A DNA stretch of 7,232 nucleotides from CAVPGH01 sp046726955 (lineage in GTDB: Bacteria; Acidobacteriota; Vicinamibacteria; Fen-336), in contig JBKPBQ010000287.1 in the NCBI GenBank assembly GCA_046726955.1, positions 1 to 7,232 of the forward strand, given 5' to 3'. The notes under the pieces are model-generated. The model had not been told where the DNA came from, ran no database searches, and worked only from the letters and a program-made list of their open reading frames with translations. The position numbers were made by a program, and so were the translations under genes. Of the stretch, positions 1-6,515 are shown piece by piece. Positions within the stretch are counted from its first letter, which is position 1; each line of letters starts with the position of its first letter.

Positions 1-570
1 GCCTTGCGGCGTGCGTCGAGCAGCCTGGAGCAGCTCCGCGGCCAGGACGAGCCGTACTGGACGGCTGTGGCCCTGCTCAGCGTGGGCTACCTGGAGACGG
101 AAGTCGGGCGCCAGGACAGCGCCCTCCGTCACCTCAACGAGGCGCGGGACCTGACGGACCGCCTGGACTACGCCTGGCTCAGCGCCTGGTCTCGGTTCCA
201 GCTGGGCAGGCTGGCAGTCATGCGTGGCCGGCTGGAGGAGGGGCGGACGCTGCTGGACGAGGCACTGAGCCTGGGGCTTGCGACCCACAGCACGCGCAGC
301 GTGACCCTGTCGCTGGTCGCATTCGCGCAGCTGGTGCTCGCCGAGGGTGACCCTGAGCGCTCCGCGCAGCTGGCCGGCGCTGCCGAAGGTCTGCGGCGCC
401 GGATCGGCTTGCGGGCCTGGCCGACGCTACGGCGGGCGGAAGCCGAGCTCGTGGACCAGATCCGCCAGACACTGGGCGAGGACGGCTTCGCGCGGGCGTT
501 CGCCTTCGGCTCCGAGCTCGGCCAACGCGAGGCCGTGGCGGCCGCCCGCGCCGGCCACGACCGGACTTGA
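1..570 (+). CDS. C-terminal part of a TPR-containing ATPase/transcriptional regulator-like protein (5' end outside window)
   Basis: The reading frame is open from base 1 to the TGA at 568-570, giving 189 residues with no start in the window; the TTG at position 4 has no reason to be the true start. The visible part is all alpha-helical and rich in Ala, Leu, Arg and Glu. It contains TPR-like helix pairs: about residues 20-55 (AVALLSVGYLETEVGRQDSA, then LRHLNEARDL) and 59-93 (SAWSRFQLGRLAVMRGRLEE, then GRTLLDEALSLG). A final helical block follows with 'AQLAGAAEGLRRRIGL' and 'TLGEDGFARAFAFGSEL'. This ending resembles the C-terminus of large actinobacterial signal-transduction ATPases (AfsR/SARP, LuxR-type or adenylate-cyclase-linked), which commonly close with a GAAEALR...LG-x-x-x-F-x-x-A-x-x-x-G pattern. 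The ATPase, cyclase and DNA-binding parts would lie upstream, so the exact class cannot be given. It converges with the R2lox gene and probably belongs to a separate transcription unit. Confidence 0.65.
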   Translation, partial: ALRRASSSLEQLRGQDEPYWTAVALLSVGYLETEVGRQDSALRHLNEARDLTDRLDYAWLSAWSRFQLGRLAVMRGRLEEGRTLLDEALSLGLATHSTRSVTLSLVAFAQLVLAEGDPERSAQLAGAAEGLRRRIGLRAWPTLRRAEAELVDQIRQTLGEDGFARAFAFGSELGQREAVAAARAGHDRT

Positions 571-585
571 GCCTTCATGATCCAT

Positions 586-597
586 CCGTCGCGACGG
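586..597. repeat. 12-bp perfect palindrome in the convergent gap
   Basis: CCGTCGCGACGG is its own reverse complement and fills much of the 28-bp gap between the two convergent stop codons (570 and 599). With a four-base loop it leaves only a 4-bp stem and has no T-tract on either side, so it is at best a weak bidirectional transcription-end structure. It may be chance in GC-rich DNA. Confidence 0.25.
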
Positions 598-598
598 C

Positions 599-1489
599 TC
601 AGGCGCTCGGCGCCTCCTCGAGGAATCCGATCGCGCGGAGCCGCAGCTCGAGCAGCCGCTGCGCTTCGCCGTAGAAGACCTCCGGCTCCACGCCGTAGCC
701 CGAGCGGACGAGTGCCGCCATGCCGTTGCTCGCGGCGGACAGCAGCTCGACGGAGAGCGTCGCGAACTCTTCGATGACCTCCTCCACGAGGCGGCGCGTT
801 CGCTGCGGGTCTCGGCGCATCTGCTCGCGGCAGTAGGAGATTCCGATGCCGATGTGGCGGGCCTCGTCGCGGGCGACGAAACGCTGTCCCTGGGCGAGGC
901 CGGGAAAGTCGCCGAATCGTTGGTACATCGGCGCGGCGAGGTTCTGTGCCGTCCGAGCGATGACGCCCTCTCCGATCAGGTGGTAGACGACGATCGCCTT
1001 CAGAAAGAGGTCGGGGTGGGGGTCCCGGGCGAGCACGGCCACGTGCTCCTCGAGGCGGCGGTACAGGGTGTCCGCGACGACGTCCAGGTTGCGGTCGGCC
1101 ACCTCGCGCACGGCGTCGATGCCTCCCGTGATGCCGAAGACGCGGTCGTAGATGCGGAGGACGGTCTGCAGGTGGCGGTGCTCGTCGGCGGTCTGGGTGG
1201 CGAGCAGGAGCTCGACCTCCCAGCTCGGGGCGGCCATGAGGAACGGGGCGAGGAGGCGGGCGACGTTGAACTCGGCGTGGAAGCGGTGCGCGAAGATCCA
1301 GATCAGCCCGGAGCGTTCGCCGTCGCTGAGCGCGCGGAAGCTGCGCGCGTCGGTGTCGAGGTCGAGGGCGAGCGGGTTCCACTGGTTCCGCTCCCAGTGC
1401 TCGTACAGGGCGTCGTACGCGGACGCCCGTTGCTCGAGCCGGTCGTTCGTTCGCTGCTCGGCCTCGGGCGGCAACTTCTGCACGGACAT
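599..1489 (-). CDS. R2-like ligand-binding oxidase (R2lox), ferritin-like di-metal carboxylate protein
   Basis: This 296-residue protein has the full di-metal ligand set of the ribonucleotide-reductase R2/R2lox fold: E73 (in HAEFN), E103 and H106 (DEHRH), E174 (LIGEG), and E209 and H212 (RDEARH). The E174-E209 spacing of 35 equals that in the characterised R2lox proteins. The two residues that form the R2lox-specific Val-Tyr ether cross-link also appear present: V76, three after the first Glu, and Y169, five before E174. The N-terminal 'QWNPLALDLDTD' and the 'FPGLAQG' stretch before the last ligand motif also resemble R2lox from Mycobacterium and Geobacillus, and the length is near the usual 300. 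There is no signal peptide, so it should act in the cytoplasm, binding a Mn/Fe or Fe/Fe centre plus a long-chain ligand and activating O2; the family's physiological substrate is unknown. It is the last gene of the minus cluster, 59 bp after the cupredoxin. The ATG start is supported by AAAGGA eight bases upstream. A canonical R2 (nrdB) is less likely because no nrdA partner is seen and the cross-link residues fit R2lox. Confidence 0.87.
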   Translation of the reverse strand: MSVQKLPPEAEQRTNDRLEQRASAYDALYEHWERNQWNPLALDLDTDARSFRALSDGERSGLIWIFAHRFHAEFNVARLLAPFLMAAPSWEVELLLATQTADEHRHLQTVLRIYDRVFGITGGIDAVREVADRNLDVVADTLYRRLEEHVAVLARDPHPDLFLKAIVVYHLIGEGVIARTAQNLAAPMYQRFGDFPGLAQGQRFVARDEARHIGIGISYCREQMRRDPQRTRRLVEEVIEEFATLSVELLSAASNGMAALVRSGYGVEPEVFYGEAQRLLELRLRAIGFLEEAPSA

Positions 1490-1497
1490 AGGTCGAT

Positions 1498-1503
1498 TCC
1501 TTT
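1498..1503 (-). promoter_or_regulatory. Shine-Dalgarno site for the R2lox gene
   Basis: On the minus strand AAAGGA lies eight bases before the ATG at 1489, good spacing for ribosome binding. It supports this start and independent translation of the gene rather than coupling to the cupredoxin stop. Confidence 0.6.
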
Positions 1504-1548
1504 CCGTTCAGCGCCGCCCGCCGACGGATTGTGCGTCTTTCGCGCGGC

Positions 1549-1890
1549 TCATGTGACGTGCAGCACCCCGTGCATGATCGCGATGTGGGGGTCGCAGACG
1601 AACTTGTAGGTGCCCTTCTTCAGCTTCACCGTCCACTTCGTGGTACCCACCGCGGGGACGCTCGTCTTCTTGTTGATGCCGGGGCCGGTCAGGTGGAAGT
1701 TGTGGATGGGCGAGCGGTCGTGGATGGTGATCACGTAGGTCCCAGCCTTTACGGTCTTCTTGTTCATCGAGATCGTGAAGCCAGGCCCGTCGGTGCCGGT
1801 CAGGGTGTTGGTGCTCGTGGCGGCGAATGTCGGGGCCGCGAGCGCGAGGATCGCAACGGCCGTGATCAGGGCGAGAGTGGTGCGTCGCAT
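1549..1890 (-). CDS. Secreted small type-1 blue copper protein (cupredoxin, plastocyanin-like)
   Basis: This 113-residue protein has an N-terminal signal peptide: MRRTT, a hydrophobic core at about residues 7-20, and likely cleavage after A23 (TFA|A). The mature domain of about 90 residues is beta-rich. It carries the type-1 copper ligands: H63 in the early loop (SPIHNF), then C99, H102 and M106 in the C-terminal loop VCDPHIAIM, a Cys-x2-His-x3-Met arrangement. It should be an exported one-electron carrier on the cell surface or in the outer space. It starts 77 bp after the PQQ dehydrogenase stop on the same strand. As PQQ dehydrogenases must hand electrons to a small acceptor, usually a c-type cytochrome, this cupredoxin is a reasonable candidate acceptor here (inference). 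The upstream ribosome site is weak (AAAAGAGA, about 4-5 bases before the ATG), and an intercistronic hairpin lies just ahead. The Lys-rich surface (KKTSVP, KLKKG) is compatible with docking to an acidic partner. Confidence 0.92.
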   Translation of the reverse strand: MRRTTLALITAVAILALAAPTFAATSTNTLTGTDGPGFTISMNKKTVKAGTYVITIHDRSPIHNFHLTGPGINKKTSVPAVGTTKWTVKLKKGTYKFVCDPHIAIMHGVLHVT

Positions 1891-1916
1891 GGATTCTCTT
1901 TTCGTTCTGTCGTCCG

Positions 1917-1957
1917 AGCCGCCCCACCCGCTCCGTCACAGGGCAGACGGGGCGGCT
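1917..1957. repeat. Intercistronic inverted repeat / stem-loop between dehydrogenase and cupredoxin genes
   Basis: A perfect 9-bp inverted repeat has arms AGCCGCCCC at 1917-1925 and GGGGCGGCT at 1949-1957, with a 23-nt spacer. Inside it is a second possible hairpin, CCGTC at 1933-1937 with GACGG at 1946-1950. The inner stem shares two bases with the outer right arm, so the full forms compete. Neither strand has a T-tract after the stem, so a classical intrinsic terminator is unlikely. The position, 10 bp after the dehydrogenase stop and 26 bp before the cupredoxin start, fits an mRNA-stabilising, processing or partial-attenuation structure that would set the ratio of the two products. Confidence 0.55.
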
Positions 1958-1967
1958 GCGGATCCGG

Positions 1968-3602
1968 TTAGCCGAGGGAATAGGCGGTGAAGGTCGCCGG
2001 GGTCGGTCGCTCGATGCCGCCCCAGCCGGGGCCGCCGAGCGAGGTGCCGCCGGAGGCGATCAGCACGTACTCCTTGCCGTTGATCGAGTAGACGCTGGCG
2101 GCGTCGTCGATGCGGCCGCCGAGCGACTGCTGCCAGAGCACCTTGCCGGTCTTGGCGTCGAGCGCCTGGAAGTTGCCCTTGCCGCTGACGCCGACGAAGA
2201 CGAGACGTCCTGCAGTCGTCACCGCGCCTCCGACCATGGCCACGGGCTCCGTCTTCTGCCAGCGGACCTTGCCGTTGTTGACGTCGATCGCGGTGAAGGT
2301 GCCTGTCCCGACGAGCTGTTTCGGGAGCTTCTTCGTCCACTCACCGCTGTTCTGTGAGGTGCCGCCGAGGTCCTCGCCCTTCTTGTAGTTCGGCGCCTTC
2401 TTCGGCACCTTGTTCAGGGCGGGCGCGTTGACGCCGGAGACGTAGACGAGCCCGGTCTGCGGGCTGAACGGCACCGGCGACCACTCGGAGCCACCGGTCA
2501 GGCCCGGCCAGGTCACCACCGCCGGACCGCCCGGCTTCGCGACGACGCGGTGCTGGTACACGAAGGGGACCGGCGTGGTGAGCCGCTTGCCGGTGGCGGC
2601 GTTTACCTCGTGCCAGAAGCCGCCCTTGTTCGCCTCTCCGACCGCGAGGCCGGACTTGGTCGGGAAGAGGACCGGCGGCGAGACCGAATCGAGGTCCCAG
2701 ACGTCGTGGTGCTCGAGCTGATAGCCCCAGAGCTGCATGCCCGTCTTCGGGTCGAGCGCCACGATGGAGTTCGTCCAGAGGTCGCGGCCCTTACGCACGC
2801 GCGGATCGAGGTCGCTGCCGGGGTTGCCGGTCGCGATGTAGAGCCGGTCCGCCTTCGGGTCGATCGTCGGGTTCATCCAGACGTCGCCGCCCCCGTGATG
2901 CCCGTTCTTCAGATAGGAGCCGGGCGCGCCCGGGGCGGGTACCGTGAAGTGCCGCCAGATCTGCTTTCCCGTCTTCGCGTCGTACGCGGCCTCGAACCCG
3001 CGCGCACCGGACTCTCCGCCGGCGCTCCCGACGAAGACCATGCCCTTGTAGAAGATCGGCGCCGCGCTCTCCGAGAGATACAGGGGATTGCCGATGCTCG
3101 TCTTCCATTGCTGACGCCCGGTCTTCTGATCGAGCGCGAGCAGCAGCGCGTTCGGAGTCACGCTGTAGACGCGGCCGTCGCCGACGGCGACGCCGCGGTT
3201 GGGGAAGCCGTGGACGGCGGCGAAGGCCGCGAGCCCGATGTTCTTCTCCTTCCCCGGATTGAACGACCACAGCTTCTTCCCGGAGGCTGCGTCGAGCGCG
3301 TAGACCATCCCGTGCGTCGTCGTCACGTAGGCGGTTCGACCGACGACGACCGGGTAGCTCTCCGCGCCGAGCGTCTTGACGCGGAAGCGCCAGGCCACCT
3401 TCAGGTGCTTGACGTTCTTCGTGTCGATCTGGGTCAGCGGGCTGTATCGCTGCCCGTCGAGCGTTCCGTTCACGTTCGGCCAGCCGACGTCTTCGCTCGG
3501 CTGGCCCAGCGCGCCTGCAGGCACGAGCAGTACGACCGCGAGCGCAGCCAGGGCTCCGAGCACTCCCAGGCCGACCCACCGGCGCGCGTGTATCCCGTTC
3601 AT
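1968..3602 (-). CDS. Secreted PQQ-dependent (quinoprotein) dehydrogenase, alcohol/methanol-dehydrogenase-like beta-propeller
   Basis: The 544-residue protein begins with a signal peptide: HARRW, a hydrophobic stretch at residues 11-30, and likely cleavage near ALG|Q33/34. Repeated propeller docking motifs of the type D-x-x-T/S-G-K-x-x-W follow at about residues 104-112, 158-166, 208-216, 284-292, 440-448 and 482-490. Cofactor-site residues appear present by motif alignment: E197 in GGESGARG (Ca-ligand Glu), W242 (stacks on PQQ), N260 in ATGNPG (metal ligand), the HHDVWDLD motif with catalytic-type D303 plus D305, and K326 in ANKGGF. There is no C-x-x-C-H haem motif and no cysteine at all, so it is not a quinohaemoprotein and lacks the vicinal disulphide typical of methanol dehydrogenase. 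It would oxidise an alcohol, aldehyde or sugar outside the membrane; the substrate cannot be read from sequence. The ATG is chosen because AAGGAGG sits four bases upstream and a signal peptide follows. An adjacent GTG at 3605 is an alternative. The open frame continues to 4037, but that extension lacks protein character. It is the first gene of the cluster with the cupredoxin and R2lox genes. Confidence 0.92.
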   Translation of the reverse strand: MNGIHARRWVGLGVLGALAALAVVLLVPAGALGQPSEDVGWPNVNGTLDGQRYSPLTQIDTKNVKHLKVAWRFRVKTLGAESYPVVVGRTAYVTTTHGMVYALDAASGKKLWSFNPGKEKNIGLAAFAAVHGFPNRGVAVGDGRVYSVTPNALLLALDQKTGRQQWKTSIGNPLYLSESAAPIFYKGMVFVGSAGGESGARGFEAAYDAKTGKQIWRHFTVPAPGAPGSYLKNGHHGGGDVWMNPTIDPKADRLYIATGNPGSDLDPRVRKGRDLWTNSIVALDPKTGMQLWGYQLEHHDVWDLDSVSPPVLFPTKSGLAVGEANKGGFWHEVNAATGKRLTTPVPFVYQHRVVAKPGGPAVVTWPGLTGGSEWSPVPFSPQTGLVYVSGVNAPALNKVPKKAPNYKKGEDLGGTSQNSGEWTKKLPKQLVGTGTFTAIDVNNGKVRWQKTEPVAMVGGAVTTAGRLVFVGVSGKGNFQALDAKTGKVLWQQSLGGRIDDAASVYSINGKEYVLIASGGTSLGGPGWGGIERPTPATFTAYSLG

Positions 3603-3819
3603 CACTCCTCCTTCTTCGATGCGCGCATGCACACAGGAATAGCGTCGCTTCGAAGACCTGCCCTGGGCATCGCGGCCGGCGGCCGTTTTGCACTCCCGCT
3701 TGCCGCCGTCGCCGATAGGCGCTGGCAGGTAGTCGAGGTGTGTGCAGGCATGCACTCGCACGACGCGATTCCGGCCAGCCGCGATGTGAGAGACGACGGC
3801 CGCCTGAGAGACTGAGCGC
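3603..3819. promoter_or_regulatory. Divergent intergenic region with paired TGTGTGCA motifs
   Basis: This region separates the minus-strand dehydrogenase cluster from the plus-strand propeller gene, so it should hold both promoters. TGTGTGCA occurs once on each strand, facing opposite ways: minus at 3628-3635 (continuing directly into TGC as TGTGTGCATGC) and plus at 3739-3746 (then GGC and ATGC). Equivalently, GCATGCAC is a direct repeat at 3625-3632 and 3748-3755, and the second copy lies in an inverted repeat GTGCA-N4-TGCAC (3742-3755). These could be sites for one regulator acting on both sides. No convincing -35/-10 pair was found by eye on either strand. The right boundary depends on the uncertain start of the plus-strand gene. 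Confidence 0.4.
3607..3613 (-). promoter_or_regulatory. Strong Shine-Dalgarno site for the PQQ dehydrogenase
   Basis: AAGGAGG on the minus strand, four bases before the ATG at 3602, is a full-consensus ribosome site. It decides the start against the much longer open frame reaching 4037. Confidence 0.75.
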
Positions 3820-5322
3820 GTGTCGTCACGCTCCGTCATCAGAGGGCTCTTCGTCGTCGGCTGATCACCGAGCACTACCGCTGCTGCTCTGGCTCGTCGC
3901 GGCGGCGATCCTCGTGCCGAGCGCCTGCGGGTCCGGGGCCCGCGGCTCCGACTGGCCGCTTCCGAACGGCGACGTCGCCTCCACGCGCGCCGCGCCCGAA
4001 GCCGGCATCGGCCGTCGCAACGTGACACGGCTCGCACCGGTCTGGCGCTACCGCTTCACCATCCGGCCGGGAGAGTCCGGCGCATTCACCGCGACGCCCG
4101 TCGTCGCCGACGGCGTCGTCTACGTCCAGGACATGTCGAGCAACATCGCGGCGCTCGAGCTGCGCACGGGCGCGCGGCGCTGGCTGCACCGCTTCCGTGC
4201 GCCGAGCCCCGGCCCGAACGGTCTCGCGGTGGCGGACGGCCGAGTCTTCGGCGCCACCGATACGACGGCGTTCGCGCTCTCGACCGCGACGGGACGCGTG
4301 CTCTGGCAACGGCGGCTCGTCTCGCGATCGGAGAGCTTCGTCGACACGGCGCCGACGGTGGCCGACGGACAGGTGTATCTCGGAACGACCGGCTATGTGC
4401 CGGGCACACGCGGGGCGCTCTATGCGCTCGACGCCGAGACAGGGAAGATCGAGTGGCGCGTCGGGACGATCAAGCGGCCGTGGCGGTATCCGGCGGAGGC
4501 CGGCGGCGGCGGCACGTGGGCTCCCCCGAGCGTCGACGGCGCACGCGTCTACTGGGGGACGGGCAATCCGTTTCCATTCGGGGGCACTCCCCGCCGCCCG
4601 AACGGCGGCCCTTCCCCGGCCCGGCGCTCTTCACCGACTCGCTGCTCGCCCTCGAGGCGGAGAGCGGGGACCTCGCCTGGTACGACCAGGTGACACCGCA
4701 CGACATCCGCGACCACGACTTCCAGCTCTCGCCGATCCTCGCTTCGGGGCGCGTCTACGGCGCGGGCAAGGCGGGTCTCGTGGTCGCCTGGGATGCCGCG
4801 ACGGGGCGCCGCGCGTGGCAGACGGAGGTGGGGCTGCACCGAAACGACCGCGGTCCGCTTCCGAGGCGGCTCGTGAGCGTCTGTCCCGGTCTGCTCGGCG
4901 GCGTCGAGACGGCGATGGCATACGCGGGCGGGCGTCTCTTCGTGCCGGTCGTCGACCTGTGCTCGCGCGGTAGCGCCGTGGGGTACGCGCCGCTCGTGCA
5001 GACACGCCCCGAGGCCGGGATGGGCGAGGTCGTCGCACTGGACGCAAGGAGCGGCCTGCGCCTGTGGACGACCCCGCTGCCGAAGCCTCCGTTCGGTTGC
5101 GCGACCGCGGGTGACGGTGTCGTCTTCGTCTCGACCTTCGACGGAGCGGTCTACGGGCTCGACTCCCGCAACGGCGCGACGCTCTGGACGGTGCGCATGC
5201 GGGCGGGCGTGAACGCATGTCCCGCGCTCGCCGACGGGTTTCTACTGATCGGCGCGGGCATCCCGCGCGGCGGCGACTCGGTGCCGGAGCTCGTCGCCTA
5301 CGCGGCCCGTGACCGGCAGTGA
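3740..5322 (+). pseudogene. PQQ-like beta-propeller (quinoprotein family) secreted/lipoprotein gene, interrupted by a frameshift
   Basis: Two open frames encode one propeller protein: 3740-4693 gives the N-terminal half up to about NGG at 4609, and the -1 frame from about 4606 to the TGA at 5320-5322 gives the rest. A single missing base near 4604-4609 would join them as '...PRRPNG-RPFPGPALFTDS...', about 527 residues if read from the GTG at 3740. A hydrophobic segment (LLLWLVAAAIL) precedes PSAC at about residue 63, a poor lipobox because of Pro at -3, so a lipoprotein is possible but unsure. Docking motifs include DAETGKIEW, EAESGDLAW, DAATGRRAW and DSRNGATLW. W260 and TGN276 are kept. The Ca-ligand Glu of the neighbouring dehydrogenase is replaced (GYVPGTRG for GGESGARG), and the catalytic motif reads HDIRDHD (4699-4719). 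Four cysteines lie in the C-terminal half. A quinoprotein-family fold is clear; catalysis is doubtful. The start is unsure: the Arg/Cys-rich residues before 40 do not look like protein. The frameshift may be a sequence error. Confidence 0.75.
4604..4609 (+). other. Single-base deletion frameshift in the plus-strand propeller gene
   Basis: Upstream, codons read ...PRRPNGG in the frame starting at 3740. Downstream, the family sequence PFPGPALFTDSLLALEAESG is in the frame one base earlier. Inserting one base in the GGCGGCC run (for example AAC GGC CGG CCC) restores a continuous propeller. No slippery heptamer is seen, so programmed frameshifting is not suggested. Confidence 0.75.
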
Positions 5323-5327
5323 CGTCA
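5320..5327. other. Convergent stop codons inside the palindrome TGACGTCA
   Basis: The plus-strand TGA (5320-5322) and minus-strand TGA (5325-5327) are two bases apart and together form the perfect 8-bp palindrome TGACGTCA. There is no space for a terminator between the genes, so transcripts from the two sides must run into each other's coding region or end there. Confidence 0.7.
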
Positions 5328-5510
5328 GCGGCGCGGGATCTTCAGCGTCGCCTGGCCTGTCGGAACGGCGTCGCCGAGCTCTGCCGGCCAGGAGCTCAGG
5401 TCGACCGCGCCGCCGGCCCGCGCCCGAGAGTGCGAGAACGACTGCCGGAGGTTCTGCCAGAAGGTCAGCGTCCGCCCGCGGACCGATCCGGGGAGCCTGA
5501 TCGAGAACGC

Positions 5511-5514
5511 ACCC
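5511..5514 (-). other. Single-base insertion frameshift (GGG run) near the 3' end of the right-edge propeller gene
   Basis: The upstream frame reads KPLAELEG and then degenerates to CVLDQAPRIG. Shifting by one base gives AFSIRLPGSVRGRTLTFW and a clean stop at 5325. Reading GAA GGT GCG in place of GAA GGG TGC G, that is one G fewer in the run, restores LEGAFS. Confidence 0.65.
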
Positions 5515-6515
5515 TTCGAGCTCGGCCAGCGGCTTGACCACCCTGCGGCCGGCGCTGACGCCGACCACGAGACCCGAATACACAGCTCCGGCTTCCGATG
5601 TCGGCTGCGGAATCGAGTAGGTCGTGCCCGAGCCGAGTTGGATGTTCATCGTCGCGCTCTTCAGTCGCGCGAACTGCACGTTGATGCCCAGCGTCCCGCC
5701 GTACGCGATGCTCCCGACGGCAACGCCGACGCTGATCGGCACCGGGTCCGCAGCGGTCTCGTCCGACGCGGCGAAGAACGAGAAGTACCGGCCGTTCGCG
5801 CCGCTCGGGGACGAGTGCGTCCAGAAGTCTCGGTCTTGTGTGCGCGTGATGACGACGGCACCCTGGACCGGCTTGCCCGACGCGTCGGTGATCGTGCCCT
5901 TCAGCTGATAGGTGAGCAGGTGAACCGGCGGCGGCGCATTGCCGGCGGTGTCGCTCACGCGACCGGTGAGGACGACGCTGCCGTCTTCCTGCGTGTGCGC
6001 ACTCAAGCCGCGGATCGCGTAGCCGACGCTGAATCCACCGGAGGCGGCCCGAAGCGCCGTCTGCTGTCCGGGCGTGAGCGGCCTGCCGTGCACCGTGGCG
6101 CCCCCGAGCGCGCCGACGCGCACGGCGTGGCGCAGCGGGATCGTGCTGTCCACGTCGTAGCGGAAGCTTCCGTCCTTCGCCGTCGGCCGGGGCACGTCGT
6201 ACCGGTCGACGACGACGTGCGCGCCCGCGACCGGGGCACCGTTCCACAGGACACGGCCTTTGACGGCCTGGAGGTTCGACGACTCGGCTTGCCACGGCCG
6301 CACCACGAGCCCCTGCTGCGTGACGATCCGGCCGACGCCCTGCCGTGCGGCACGGTGCGGAGGAGCCTTTGGGGCCGCCGTTGTGGTCGCGTGCACGCTC
6401 CGTTCCACCGCCGACGGCAGCCGCTGCGCGGTCGACTGCTCCTGGGAGCCGCCGAGCGCGAACACCTGCAGCTGCGTCGCCGTCCCTCCGTTCGAGGAGG
6501 TGGGCGTGCCGCCGA

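Noticed and set aside
168..1382. Long minus-strand open frame (404 codons) spanning the regulator tail and R2lox gene
   Set aside because: Its product is dominated by Arg/Pro/Ala low-complexity sequence, and it lies over two recognisable genes in other frames; typical of high-GC shadow frames.
854..1609. Plus-strand open frame antisense to the R2lox gene
   Set aside because: Val/Glu/Asp/Gly-rich shadow frame lying over the R2lox metal-ligand motifs on the other strand.
3673..3689. CGGCC-GGC-GGCCG followed by TTTT, resembling a terminator on the plus strand
   Set aside because: The stem is only 5 bp with a 3-nt loop, the T-tract is short, and it lies in a divergent promoter region where no plus-strand gene needs to end.
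2550..3815. Long plus-strand open frame (421 codons) opposite the PQQ dehydrogenase
   Set aside because: Arg/Val/Asp-rich with no family signal, antisense to a well-supported enzyme.
3603..4037. N-terminal extension of the PQQ dehydrogenase frame
   Set aside because: The consensus ribosome site at 3607-3613 and the signal peptide right after the ATG at 3602 fix the start; the extension is Arg-rich and overlaps the divergent gene.
4600..4620. Programmed ribosomal frameshifting as the explanation for the two-frame propeller
   Set aside because: No slippery heptamer or clear downstream stimulatory structure at this or the other two indel sites.
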